Below, one piece after another: positions 50,492 through 60,831 of a DNA stretch of 64,000 nt. Each line of letters starts with the position of its first letter. The first letter of the stretch is position 1. The stretch is taken from assembly GCA_016720935.1 (NCBI GenBank), contig JADKJP010000005.1, positions 248,001 through 312,000 of the forward strand. The letters are read 5' to 3'. Both the position numbers and the translations under genes were made by a program. The notes beneath the pieces are model-generated. The model did not search any database, was not told the origin of the DNA, and worked only from the letters and a program-made list of their open reading frames with translations. The stretch comes from Bacteroidota bacterium (GTDB taxonomy: Bacteria > Bacteroidota > Bacteroidia > AKYH767-A > 2013-40CM-41-45).

Positions 50492-53400
50492 TTACCTAAT
50501 AATGACAATTTTGCCACAATTTACAATTCTATCACCATCAATTAATCTATAGCCCACCACTTGTGGTGCAAGTTCAGATATATCGAACTTCAAACTAGAA
50601 GCAGTTCCATCAAGTTCAATCAATTTAATTACTTCCCCAAATAGATCTACGATCTGCAAATAGCCTCGATCATTTGATATACTGTAAACAAGAGTGGTTG
50701 TTCCATAGGTTGGATTTGGAAAAATCCGAGGTAAATTTTCTTGACTTACATTATATAAATTTTGATTGCTGGTTCGACAACTTATTTCTACAGCCAATGA
50801 AGTTGTGTCTGAATTACCGCAATTATTCGAAGCTATAATGCTAATTGCACCACCTGCTGATCCGAATTCCACCACAACACTGTTTGTGATAGTTGGGTTG
50901 CTTGTTAAACAAGTGGCTCCATCAGGTAAAATAATATTATACTCCGTACTACCAGGTACTGAATTCCACGTATAAACTTCGACATCATTTTCACAAACAC
51001 TTGAATTACCAGAAATATCCTCCACTGGTTTTGGTGCGCCAAATACTGCCATACAACGATCAAGACCATCTCCACAAGCATTTACACCATGAACACAAAT
51101 TAGGCCGCTCTGTATATCAACGGGAAATGATACGAGTATAGTGTTTGTAGTTGAATCACCAACAAAACTAGCACCTGAAGGAATTTCCCACCTGTAACCA
51201 AAAGTTGCGCCGCTCATTGAAGGAATAGAATATTGATACGTTTGTTCGCATACTCCAAAATTTGGATCACCGGAGACTAAACCTGGCCGATCAAGTATAG
51301 AACATGTATCAGGAGAACCACATATCAAATCATCATTATAAATTTCATCATCATTTATAAAATGAAAGATACTTCTTGCTCCATAAACTGATGGACCTTC
51401 ACTTAAAGGGCACTTGCTTGCGATATTATAAATACTAACGGAATCAGAATAGATGTTATCCCATTCATTGAGCGAAACATTTGAAAGGTAAAGATGGTTT
51501 ACATCGATTTCGTTCTGAACAAATTTATCCATTGAAGATAAAGTATCATTAATGTCCAAAAGCTCACTTACTCTGGAATTTAAAATGGATGTCATAATTG
51601 CTAACTCTTCTCGATCCTTATTAGCTTGCTCAATTAATAACCTTGAAACCGAATCCTTTTGAAGATATAAATCACCAATTGTTTCGAGATCTAATGTGGA
51701 ATCATTCACAATCAAACTATCAAAATAAGAAATTTCATCAAACATAAATTTGATACTATCTATTTTCACAGAATTTGCCAAAGTTGAAATAGAATCTATC
51801 CAGGTTAAGCTATCCTTCAATATATTTATATAACTAAGCTGTGAAAGCAAATTAAATTTATTGTTATTAAAAAAGGAAGCTATTGAAGAATCTTCAGACG
51901 TTAATGTTGTATCAAATAATATCTTTTGCATTAACTTTTTTCTTGAATACCAAACCATTTGCGAGTCATTCGCCGAACTATGAATGCTATCTAATGCAAC
52001 CATAATATCACTTGATGAAATTCTACCATTTGGATTAGAAATAATTACCGGGTCCATACAATATTCTGGAAAATCAATATCCGATGAACTACAACTTGCA
52101 TCAATCCCAGATAAACTAGTGAACATTCCTGGGGGATCAAAAGTATTTGGTAAATGATATTGGTAAGTCGGATCCACAATGAATTGATTGTTACCAATAC
52201 CTTGAATGTTCTCATTTTTTGCTCCCAATATACCGTATGCACCTCTCCACAAATTACCTTCGTGAATTTGATTACCAATTAAACCAGTTCCTGTTATATG
52301 TAGGCCGAACGCGTCAGTAAACATCGAATTACTTTCCCACATTCCTAAGTTGGGCCCTTCAAAATAAAAACCATCATATGTGTGGCCAACAGTATTACAT
52401 TTATAAAAATAATCTGCTCCTTGGCTAAAAGATGTGTGAATACCATATTGAGATGAGTGGCTCAAAGAACTGTTTGTGCCTTGAACATAATTGCAGGTTA
52501 GAGTCAAATTTGAGCATCCAGAAAGAAGAATCCCGTCGCTGGTTGATAAAATTGAAGCAGGTAAGTAAATGTCATTGGATGCAACTTTATATGAATTGCA
52601 ATTGTTCACAACAATACCTCTTGAATTAAATGGACTTGAGCCCATATTTATAATGTTGTGCGAAATGGTTGAATAATTACTTGCTAGCCCTCCATCCATC
52701 GCATTAATTCCGATAGATTGATTATTTCCATTTGTCATATTGATATTGTTCCCATACACATATAATTTTTGCGCTTGGTCATTCAAATTAAGATCAATAC
52801 CAATGTATCTAGCCTTTATGTTGTTATTGAGAATTTGCACATTTAAATTCGTTGAATTTGTGATTCTAATTCCGCTTCTAAAACTAGCTGAAACACTACC
52901 AAAAGTATTTCCTTCAATTTGTGCGTTTACACGAAATGTGGAAATACCATTCATATCACTTAAGAAATATGGATTGTTTAGTACTACTAAAAGTTCAGCA
53001 CCGGTAGTACTTTCTGAATAAATTGAAGATCCGAGTGAATAGCGATCAATGATTAATGTCTTATAGCTATTATCAAAGTTTTTGATATTTTCAAAACGAA
53101 TTTCATTTTCAAGATTCAAATTACTGTTGTGGGCCAGTATTCCAAAATTTAAATTGCTGAAATAAATTTGGTCTGCTAGAGTGCCGCCAACAGTACCTTG
53201 CAGATCAAGCAAAGCAAGATCGTTAACAAAAATTCCAGAAAGAGAGCGCGTGGCAGGATCTGTTGCTTGGCTTGTATATTTACCAGTCAAAGCTGAAGAA
53301 CAGCTGAATCGGGTTTTATTTAACAGCATGTTGACAGAATTCATTCCACTCACTGCTTCCGGAACATAAATGCCGACATAATCTCTGTTAAATTCAGCAT

Positions 53401-56400
53401 CGTTGGTAGAAAGGTTTGCACCGCTCAATAAAGTTGCACCGAATTCAGCGTCTTCAATGGTGGAGCCATCTTCTATTATCAAAGTACCACCGGATTCAAC
53501 AATAATTCCAGCCCACATATTTCCGCAAGCATGCAATATTGAATTGTTCGTGACTTTAAGTGTGCATCCAGCCTGAACTGTGATTGAAACAGCTTCTGCA
53601 ATCAGAATGTCAAGTCCGGAAAATTCTACTGTTCCGCTTGAAATAACAGCATTGAAACTCAGACTTTGATTTGTTGGAGAAGAGTAGACTCCCGATGTCA
53701 GGACTCCTGCAGAGCTAAGCATCTGGCTTGAAGCTGAGCCGCAACAAAACTGATTTAAGGATATCGTTGAAGAAGATGTACTTGTGCAGCTATGATTATC
53801 CGTAACGGTACAGGTATAGGTTCCGGCAGCAAGACCGGATGCTGTACTTGATGTTCCGCCGGAAGGACTCCAAGAATAGTTGTAAGAAGGAGTTCCACCA
53901 GAAACCGAAAGAGTAAGCGTTCCATCTGTTCCACTCACACAAACAGGATCGGGAGTGGACATGGATAGGGAGAGGGCGGAGGGGGAAGCAATCACTACCG
54001 AACTCGTTGAGGTACAACTATTTTGATCTGTGACAGTACAGGAATAAGTTCCTGCTGTTAATCCAGAAATTGAATTTGTTGTTCCGGTAACAGGTGACCA
54101 ATTGTATGAGTAAGGCGACATTCCTCCACTGACGCTCAATTGTGCATCACCATTCGACTGACCATTGCAAGTACAGTCATTGTGTGACATACTTAATGAT
54201 AATGCCGCCGGTTGAGATATTGTGACGGTAGTGGTTCCAACGCATCCATTCACATCAGTAACAGTACAAGTATAAGTGCCTGCAACTAAACCAGAAGTCG
54301 TAGCCGCTGTTCCTCCACTAGGACTCCATGAATACGAATACGGACTCGCTCCACCAGAAGCATTTATCGTTGCGCTTCCATTTACTCCAGAATTACAAGA
54401 AACATTTTGACTTGCTGAAGTTGCGACAGTAACTGTAACAGTATTGGTTAAAGTAAATGAAACGGTTGAAGTACAAGTTCCATCTGATAAAGTCACTGTA
54501 TAGACACCGGAACTTAAGCTAGTAGCTGTTGCGGTCGTTTGAGTGGGAGTAGTACTCCAGCTATAAGATGGCGTTGTGCCCGGACCAGGAGTTAATGCAA
54601 TTTGACCATCCGCATGCGGGTTGCAACTCGGCATGGTAACTACAGAATTTGTGATGGTAGGTCCAACGGCTATTTGATTAGCACGGCACAAACTTCCAAT
54701 CGTAATCACACATGAATAATAACCAGGACCAACTGAAATAGATGAATTATTACCCGTTAAATGTGTCCAAGCATGTGTCGCAGGATTAAATTTATACCAA
54801 TTAAAATTTCCATTATGAGTACTACCATATCCTGATTCAGTTATAGTATAATTACAAGCTACGGGAGCAGGCACAGGATCGAAAGTTGGAATTCCTGGGA
54901 TATTGATAGACGCTTCTCTAGAACAACCGGCAGAATTTGTAACAGTAACCGAATATCTATCTGTGTAATATGCGATCATGGACTGACTTGTGGACCCATC
55001 ACTCCATAAATAACTAAGCGATGGACCGGTTGCATCTGTGCTTAATATTACATTTTGGTTGCCAGGATCGCTCACGCAATTTGAAGTAATATTTACAATC
55101 GTATTAGCAGAGATAATAATATTTACCGGATCACTGGTCAATGAACTGCAATGTGAGTTTGCACTCGGATCTGAAATTACATAGTAAATATCCCAGTTTC
55201 CGATCATACTAGCATTATCGGCATAATTCAATACCAGATATTGTTGATTGCCGTGAGAAAAAGCTGTTCCTGATCCTCCAGCATGGGGGCGTCGGTACCA
55301 AGTAATGGTTTGAGGACTAGTCACGTTTACACTTGCATAAAGAACGATAGGATCTTCCTCGCACACTATTTGACCATTTGATCCGCTCCAAATAATTTGT
55401 GGCACATCTGAAACATAAACCTTTTGTTCATATGTGTAACTGCCGCATTGAATACTTCGATCATGATTATAATAATTCAGATGCATTTTTGCTATATAAT
55501 AATCTCCACTCAAATAAGGAACAGACGAAATGATAAGATCGTCCACGGCATTCGGAGACGGATTGGTGCTATAATCATTCAATGAAATATCTGTGAGTGA
55601 ATTTCCTGTGGATGAAATACTAATACCTGTAACTGCTGTAATCCCGTCCGAATGCACAAAATCAAAAGTATAGTCAATATTTGATTCAACTGGACCACAG
55701 TATTTGAATTTTACAGTTGCTAAATTGCCACTTGCAACACAAGGTGTTTGATCAATACGATAAATAATTGCAGGATTATTAAAGTACTTTGTTAAAATGC
55801 TTGATGTAAACCAATAGTGTGAGCCAGGATGAATTATGTTCTCAGCAGCATTATTTATATTTGTCGCCACATGAGAGTTTGTTCTCCAGTCATCATAATA
55901 CAATTTCTCAACCGTAAAAATATTTCTAGCAATTCCTGGTGTAGTACCAGTGGTCACTCCACTCACATATGGATTCGACATCCAAAGTCCTTGATAATTT
56001 ACACCACCCAATCCTCCACCTTCTGCGCTATGCAAAGGATGAAAAACTGTCCAATCTTGGGTGCTTACTTTATTAAAATAATTATTAAGTATTTCCACTC
56101 CATTGTCGAAAGGTTTTGTTACTGTTGCATTATAACAAGAATAATTTACCGCAAGTATTTGATCAACTTTCCTATTTAATGTTGTAGATGTGCAAGGATC
56201 AGTGTAACCTGCATTATTACCATCGTTGTAATCAAGAATACAATTTGGATCAGTTGAGGGATCAGCATAGTTATAAAGCCGAGATGTGTAAGCTTCAATT
56301 TTAACATGCGCAGCCGAAAGGATGTCTACAAAATCCTTGTAATACTGAAAGTCACCTTCGAGGTTCCAATACTCATACTCTGTGGTGAAAATATCAAAAT

Positions 56401-59400
56401 CAGCACATGGCCCGATGTTAAAACGAGAAATGTTGATTGACAAACGCAATAACTGAGTAATATCAAACAAGCTATCAGATGCTAAGATTGTTGAATCTTC
56501 AATTGCATTGATCAGTATAGTGTCATTGATTAATGCACGTTCTAGTGAACTGAGTGTAAGAGAATTATTATAATTCATAATACCATTAAATTCTGTAGTG
56601 TTGCTAACAGCGGCTCCAAAAGTCTCAATGCAATAATCATTCTTAGCGACATTCATAAATCTGCATAAATTATCTACTACAACATCAGGATTTAGTGAAG
56701 TATTTGGATAATGAATTTGAGAATTATCAAATAGAACCCCAAGGTTGTACATAACCAAATGGGTGACGTGATTGGCCTGGCAATATTCTAATATTGCTTG
56801 CTCTTTTGGATACAAATTAGTGGAAGTGTTAATTGTTCCGGTTCCCAAAAAACCATAGCTAACATCGACTGCTGGTTGATTGGAACTATTTCTGAAAACA
56901 GAAAAAACTTTATCCAAAAACATTGCCCTTGGGAAGTTCGCGATGATACCGCTTGGAGGAAGCCCAGAGTTAACGGAATTTCCAATTGAAAAACTACCGA
57001 CAGAACTTTGGTATCTTGAACGAAGATGTCCGTTAATTGAATCTCCTGAATACGAGCTGTTTCCTTCGTCTTTCCAGCTACTTCCATTCCATCGGGCCAC
57101 TTTTAAATTTGCACTAGCGCTAATTCCGCAACTTGTTTTTGTGATATCCCAATAAACATCAACATAACAAGATGATGTTCCGGATTGATTTAAGGTCCAG
57201 TATTCACATTCGGAAATGTATCCAAGTGTTGAATCTTTGGTTGAAGCACCATATTTGACAACTGGAGAAGAATGAAAATATTGTGCCGTGAATGTGCTTG
57301 ATGAAGAAATGGAATCGAGTGCAATAGGACGAATGAAATTATCTTTTCCAACGGGGAATGAAAAACTTGAAGAGCCTGTTTTGGAAAATGGCCCCTCTAC
57401 AAACGAACTATCACTTCCTCCGTTGCAGTTGGAAGATGATCCTAAAACAAATTTATTGGTCGAATCGGCTAAGACGATTCCATTCGTTAAGAATAAAGAA
57501 TCGGAAATATTCAATGGAGCTTTCAAAGACCATTTTCCGGAGAGCTTATTGACTTTTACTTTTTTAAATTCCAACACACTTGTAGAATTTATTTCCTGCA
57601 AAGCGGTTCCATCAATCACTGCGCAGCCACCATTATTTCCAAAGTAAATGGAGTTTGAGCTTTCATTGAAAATATCTTCAGCAAAAGTTGAATTCGCTGT
57701 ATAAGCTGGATAAATATTTACTCCCGATCCTTTTTGAATAAAAGACACATCGGCATTGTAATCATCCGGGTTCACATACGCCAGGTAGAAATTATTGCTG
57801 TGACTGCTGGAGTCTTTTAAAATGGTTGTTCCGTTGAATACATTTCCTCCGTTACTGATATCATTGGAGGTTCCATACCTTGTAATATTCGTCGTGGAAT
57901 TAAAAGTAGCTCCGTTTAACTGTATGTATTGACCATAATAGGTAAAACTTCCATCAAATGAAGTGCCTGAGTTTAATATTATTTTAGTAGAATTATTATT
58001 CATTGTAATGAACACTGCATTGCTTCCTCTTTGAATAAAATTCTTTAATGTTAAATTACCTGTAAACCCTGAAACCACGCTTGTTGTTGCTGTTGAATCC
58101 AGGGTAGTTGTTCCTCCGGAATTGCCAAAATTCATTCCAGCTAAGGCATTGTCAAAAACAACTTTCCCTTTCATTCTTGCATTTCCGGTATTTGCAACGT
58201 AATAGCGATCAGAACCTGTGACTGAATTTAAGTTTTTAAAGCTAACACTATCAAGGAATAGGGAATTATTTATACTCATAGTTCCGATGCCATTTTTAAG
58301 AATTACAGGCGATGCAAATGTGTCAACAGAGGTACTCCCACTTGTGAATGTGCATGCAGCAGACGGATTATGAAAAATGGTTGTTGCTTTTGCAAAATAT
58401 GAACCGCCTAGGGAAGTGATATTACTTGATCCGGTTGTTGTTATTGAACATGTACCTAAGAATCGTGTCCCTTCTAAATAAATAAACGGCGCAGAAGCCG
58501 CTACGTTAGCTTTGATAGAAGTTCCACTTTCAAATGCAATTTTTGCTGTACCTGTAAGAGTTAAACTGACTGAAATCGTTGAATCCGATTGTACAAAATT
58601 CCTTAGGTATAGAAAGCCCGCACTAAATCCATTTGTTCCGATAAATAAATTTTTACCACTGCTAAGTGAACAATTACCAGTAGAATAACCAAAGTACACT
58701 TCTCCGTTTGGTGTATCAAAAGTAATATTCCCATTATATGATGCAGTTCCATAATAATTTGACCAGATATTCTTTCCAGCAAAAGTGACATCGCCATTAA
58801 ATTGATTACTTGTTCCTCGGTGTGCAATATAAATTTTACCTGTACTCCGGTTAGTTACCCATGTCCTGGAATTAAAAACATCCGGAAAAGAATCCGATAG
58901 CACCAAATTACCAGATGCGCTGTCAATAATTGAAACAGCTCCATTGAAAGTGTTTCCTCCTTTTCCATTGTCGCCGGCAGTTCCTTTCTTCACAACACTC
59001 AAGCTGTCATTAAAGGTCGAGCCATTTAACAATATACTGTTTCCAGTTGCGCTTACTACTGCTCCAAAAGTGGTCCCTTTAAAGGTAATTGTAGATGTAC
59101 CATACAAACTTAATGTGCCGTTATTAATTTGACCACTCGTAAACATACCTGTTGCAGAAACGGATAAAGTATAGGTTTGAAGGTCTATGGTTCCGGAAGT
59201 CATTGTAAGTTGCTTAACCGAAGTGTTTGCCGCTAAATAGACATTCCGCGATCCGGTAACTATTGTAACGGTATCCGTAGACCCTGGGACACCTGACGGA
59301 GTCCAATTTGACGAAGTTGTCCATGCAGTAGAAGTATTGCCATTCCACGTATAATTTCCGGCATAACAGAAACTTGTGACAGTAGCTAAAATTAAGAACA

Positions 59401-59440
59401 AACCGAGTTGTATATTTTGAATTGCTGAGGAGCGGAACAT
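50492..59440 (-). CDS. Giant T9SS adhesin-like protein, copy C (2982 residues)
   Basis: The architecture is that of copy B: signal peptide (1-26), beta-helix-like region (to ~750), strand/helix region with TEYEYWN (~860-1230), Ig-like strands with CEEDPIVLYASV, four SprB-type repeats (~1593-1897, e.g. GGASPYSYSWSP, LVAGTYTCTVTDVNGC), second beta-helix (NMWAGIIVESGGTLIIEDGS), a helical segment, PKD/Ig-like domains and a T9SS tail (RIFPNPTYGTTTLVY to GKIVIIR). The first ~480 residues are almost identical to copy B, the middle (~600-1900) is strongly diverged and has one SprB repeat fewer, and the last ~1000 are again clearly similar. This mosaic suggests gene conversion or replacement of the exposed middle. 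Confidence 0.85.
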   Translation of the reverse strand: MFRSSAIQNIQLGLFLILATVTSFCYAGNYTWNGNTSTAWTTSSNWTPSGVPGSTDTVTIVTGSRNVYLAANTSVKQLTMTSGTIDLQTYTLSVSATGMFTSGQINNGTLSLYGTSTITFKGTTFGAVVSATGNSILLNGSTFNDSLSVVKKGTAGDNGKGGNTFNGAVSIIDSASGNLVLSDSFPDVFNSRTWVTNRSTGKIYIAHRGTSNQFNGDVTFAGKNIWSNYYGTASYNGNITFDTPNGEVYFGYSTGNCSLSSGKNLFIGTNGFSAGFLYLRNFVQSDSTISVSLTLTGTAKIAFESGTSIKANVAASAPFIYLEGTRFLGTCSITTTGSSNITSLGGSYFAKATTIFHNPSAACTFTSGSTSVDTFASPVILKNGIGTMSINNSLFLDSVSFKNLNSVTGSDRYYVANTGNARMKGKVVFDNALAGMNFGNSGGTTTLDSTATTSVVSGFTGNLTLKNFIQRGSNAVFITMNNNSTKIILNSGTSFDGSFTYYGQYIQLNGATFNSTTNITRYGTSNDISNGGNVFNGTTILKDSSSHSNNFYLAYVNPDDYNADVSFIQKGSGVNIYPAYTANSTFAEDIFNESSNSIYFGNNGGCAVIDGTALQEINSTSVLEFKKVKVNKLSGKWSLKAPLNISDSLFLTNGIVLADSTNKFVLGSSSNCNGGSDSSFVEGPFSKTGSSSFSFPVGKDNFIRPIALDSISSSSTFTAQYFHSSPVVKYGASTKDSTLGYISECEYWTLNQSGTSSCYVDVYWDITKTSCGISASANLKVARWNGSSWKDEGNSSYSGDSINGHLRSRYQSSVGSFSIGNSVNSGLPPSGIIANFPRAMFLDKVFSVFRNSSNQPAVDVSYGFLGTGTINTSTNLYPKEQAILEYCQANHVTHLVMYNLGVLFDNSQIHYPNTSLNPDVVVDNLCRFMNVAKNDYCIETFGAAVSNTTEFNGIMNYNNSLTLSSLERALINDTILINAIEDSTILASDSLFDITQLLRLSINISRFNIGPCADFDIFTTEYEYWNLEGDFQYYKDFVDILSAAHVKIEAYTSRLYNYADPSTDPNCILDYNDGNNAGYTDPCTSTTLNRKVDQILAVNYSCYNATVTKPFDNGVEILNNYFNKVSTQDWTVFHPLHSAEGGGLGGVNYQGLWMSNPYVSGVTTGTTPGIARNIFTVEKLYYDDWRTNSHVATNINNAAENIIHPGSHYWFTSSILTKYFNNPAIIYRIDQTPCVASGNLATVKFKYCGPVESNIDYTFDFVHSDGITAVTGISISSTGNSLTDISLNDYSTNPSPNAVDDLIISSVPYLSGDYYIAKMHLNYYNHDRSIQCGSYTYEQKVYVSDVPQIIWSGSNGQIVCEEDPIVLYASVNVTSPQTITWYRRPHAGGSGTAFSHGNQQYLVLNYADNASMIGNWDIYYVISDPSANSHCSSLTSDPVNIIISANTIVNITSNCVSDPGNQNVILSTDATGPSLSYLWSDGSTSQSMIAYYTDRYSVTVTNSAGCSREASINIPGIPTFDPVPAPVACNYTITESGYGSTHNGNFNWYKFNPATHAWTHLTGNNSSISVGPGYYSCVITIGSLCRANQIAVGPTITNSVVTMPSCNPHADGQIALTPGPGTTPSYSWSTTPTQTTATATSLSSGVYTVTLSDGTCTSTVSFTLTNTVTVTVATSASQNVSCNSGVNGSATINASGGASPYSYSWSPSGGTAATTSGLVAGTYTCTVTDVNGCVGTTTVTISQPAALSLSMSHNDCTCNGQSNGDAQLSVSGGMSPYSYNWSPVTGTTNSISGLTAGTYSCTVTDQNSCTSTSSVVIASPSALSLSMSTPDPVCVSGTDGTLTLSVSGGTPSYNYSWSPSGGTSSTASGLAAGTYTCTVTDNHSCTSTSSSTISLNQFCCGSASSQMLSSAGVLTSGVYSSPTNQSLSFNAVISSGTVEFSGLDILIAEAVSITVQAGCTLKVTNNSILHACGNMWAGIIVESGGTLIIEDGSTIEDAEFGATLLSGANLSTNDAEFNRDYVGIYVPEAVSGMNSVNMLLNKTRFSCSSALTGKYTSQATDPATRSLSGIFVNDLALLDLQGTVGGTLADQIYFSNLNFGILAHNSNLNLENEIRFENIKNFDNSYKTLIIDRYSLGSSIYSESTTGAELLVVLNNPYFLSDMNGISTFRVNAQIEGNTFGSVSASFRSGIRITNSTNLNVQILNNNIKARYIGIDLNLNDQAQKLYVYGNNINMTNGNNQSIGINAMDGGLASNYSTISHNIINMGSSPFNSRGIVVNNCNSYKVASNDIYLPASILSTSDGILLSGCSNLTLTCNYVQGTNSSLSHSSQYGIHTSFSQGADYFYKCNTVGHTYDGFYFEGPNLGMWESNSMFTDAFGLHITGTGLIGNQIHEGNLWRGAYGILGAKNENIQGIGNNQFIVDPTYQYHLPNTFDPPGMFTSLSGIDASCSSSDIDFPEYCMDPVIISNPNGRISSSDIMVALDSIHSSANDSQMVWYSRKKLMQKILFDTTLTSEDSSIASFFNNNKFNLLSQLSYINILKDSLTWIDSISTLANSVKIDSIKFMFDEISYFDSLIVNDSTLDLETIGDLYLQKDSVSRLLIEQANKDREELAIMTSILNSRVSELLDINDTLSSMDKFVQNEIDVNHLYLSNVSLNEWDNIYSDSVSIYNIASKCPLSEGPSVYGARSIFHFINDDEIYNDDLICGSPDTCSILDRPGLVSGDPNFGVCEQTYQYSIPSMSGATFGYRWEIPSGASFVGDSTTNTILVSFPVDIQSGLICVHGVNACGDGLDRCMAVFGAPKPVEDISGNSSVCENDVEVYTWNSVPGSTEYNIILPDGATCLTSNPTITNSVVVEFGSAGGAISIIASNNCGNSDTTSLAVEISCRTSNQNLYNVSQENLPRIFPNPTYGTTTLVYSISNDRGYLQIVDLFGEVIKLIELDGTASSLKFDISELAPQVVGYRLIDGDRIVNCGKIVIIR

Positions 59441-59465
59441 GTCTTTGAGGTTTTTGATTTGAAAA

Positions 59466-59912
59466 TTATCGAGTGAATAGAACTGAACTTGTGTAAGACC
59501 CGTCCGTTTTCTTAATTTTAATTTCTGCCGAATAATTTAAAAGTCCGGCAAAGTCTCCAAGCCCAAGAGAAATTTCAAACCCACTCCTATAGTAAGAAGT
59601 CCCATTTCCAAGAGCTCCCGAAACATCGAATACAAAGTTCTGTGTCAATAGATCTCCGCCTCCTGGAGTGCTTCCAAGTTTAACTTCTAGTCTATCAATG
59701 CCGGTGGTATCAAAAAGTTGAACATTCATCACTCCACTAAAAATGGTTGTATCAGAAATATCGGGTAAACCATTCGAAGCTGTATCGTTATCTATCGGGG
59801 TAACTCGAACATCCATTGCTAAAATAGGGAATGAGCTTTGTTGAGCGTGAGCCACATTTGATGAGTGGACTAGAAACAATAGAACAAGCATCCATTGAAT
59901 AATTATTTTCAT
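59466..59912 (-). CDS. Small secreted protein of unknown function, copy C
   Basis: Twin of the 148-residue protein of copy B with about ten substitutions, for example SNVAHAQ for TNEAHAQ in the signal peptide, TIFSGV for TIFRGV, and SYYRSGFE for SYHRNGFE. It is the first gene of the copy C operon, 25 bp before the giant gene. Preservation of the whole frame in both copies argues that it is functional. Confidence 0.75.
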   Translation of the reverse strand: MKIIIQWMLVLLFLVHSSNVAHAQQSSFPILAMDVRVTPIDNDTASNGLPDISDTTIFSGVMNVQLFDTTGIDRLEVKLGSTPGGGDLLTQNFVFDVSGALGNGTSYYRSGFEISLGLGDFAGLLNYSAEIKIKKTDGSYTSSVLFTR

Positions 59913-60001
59913 AATAATTGGTATTTGGAATTATTAATTAGAATCATTCTACTTAAGCGCATAAAAATGGAAATATGAAAAATCCATGAATAATGGGTGC
60001 G

Positions 60002-60066
60002 AACGTACGTTGTATCTTTCAAAAAAAAGGGTGATGAGTTACCGCTAATTACGGTAACTCATCACC
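60002..60066 (-). promoter_or_regulatory. Palindrome plus strong hairpin in the leader of the copy C operon
   Basis: AACGTACGTT at 60002-60011; GGTGATGAGTTACCG (60030-60044) pairs perfectly with CGGTAACTCATCACC (60052-60066) around CTAATTA; on the minus strand eight U follow a two-base gap at most. The 12-bp palindrome of copy B (38499-38510) is broken here by one change (TTAAGCGCATAA), so that element is less likely to matter. Confidence 0.7.
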
Positions 60067-60144
60067 ACTTGTAGGAAATTATCCAAATATTCCTTAGAAT
60101 TGTATTCCTTTGTGTGTTAATTTTTCAATTCAACAACCTTTAGC

Positions 60145-60831
60145 ATGTATACGCCTTTTTCTGTAGGCTACTTTGATAAGTCAGCTTCAACAATTTTTCT
60201 AGCCTCTTTCTTCTTCAATCATTTCAATAAACTGGTAAAGAAATCAATCCTGATTTCAGATTTTCAAGAGTTGTTTGAAAAAGTTCGACTTGAAAAAATT
60301 GATGCATTAATAATTAATTACCAATCACTCGGATTCGATTCAATTCCAAAAATCAAATTAGTCAAACGATCTTTTCCGGAAATCTCAATTCTTGTTATTA
60401 ACTTTGATCATAGCGAATTTGAACTTACCCATTTACTTAAAGCCGGGGTAAACGCCATTTGTCCGCCAAATAGTTCAATGGAAAATATATTGTTATGGGC
60501 GTACGAACAGAAACCGTCAGAAATTCGTAGGAATTATTTAGTGACAAATAAAATTCTTAAAAGAATAAAATCAAATATCATTAGTTCATTGAGCGAACTT
60601 AGCATGATTGAAATTCAATGTATCAAAGAGTTTTGCTCCGGATTCAAGCATGATGAAATTGGTAAAAGGCATAATTTATCAAAACGCAGAATAGATAACT
60701 TATTCCACTCCATCCGTCAAAAAACCAGCTGCAATTGTCAGGTAGATTTTGTAAGGTTCGGATTGATGTTTGATTTAATTGATTGGCGTTTGTTGGTATT
60801 TGAGACTGCAGAAAAGATTAAAGGGCTTTGA
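60145..60831 (+). CDS. LuxR-type regulator with degenerate receiver domain, copy C
   Basis: Twin of the regulator at 38691 with about six substitutions (HFNK for HFDK, VRLEKIDAL for VRHEKIDSL, YEQK for YELK, NIISSLSEL for NIINSLTEL). The missing phospho-Asp (ALIINYQSLG) and the altered Lys region (CPPN) are the same, and the HTH KHDEIGKRHNLSKRRIDNLF is unchanged. Identical recognition helices imply that both regulators can bind both operon leaders. Confidence 0.82.
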   Translation: MYTPFSVGYFDKSASTIFLASFFFNHFNKLVKKSILISDFQELFEKVRLEKIDALIINYQSLGFDSIPKIKLVKRSFPEISILVINFDHSEFELTHLLKAGVNAICPPNSSMENILLWAYEQKPSEIRRNYLVTNKILKRIKSNIISSLSELSMIEIQCIKEFCSGFKHDEIGKRHNLSKRRIDNLFHSIRQKTSCNCQVDFVRFGLMFDLIDWRLLVFETAEKIKGL

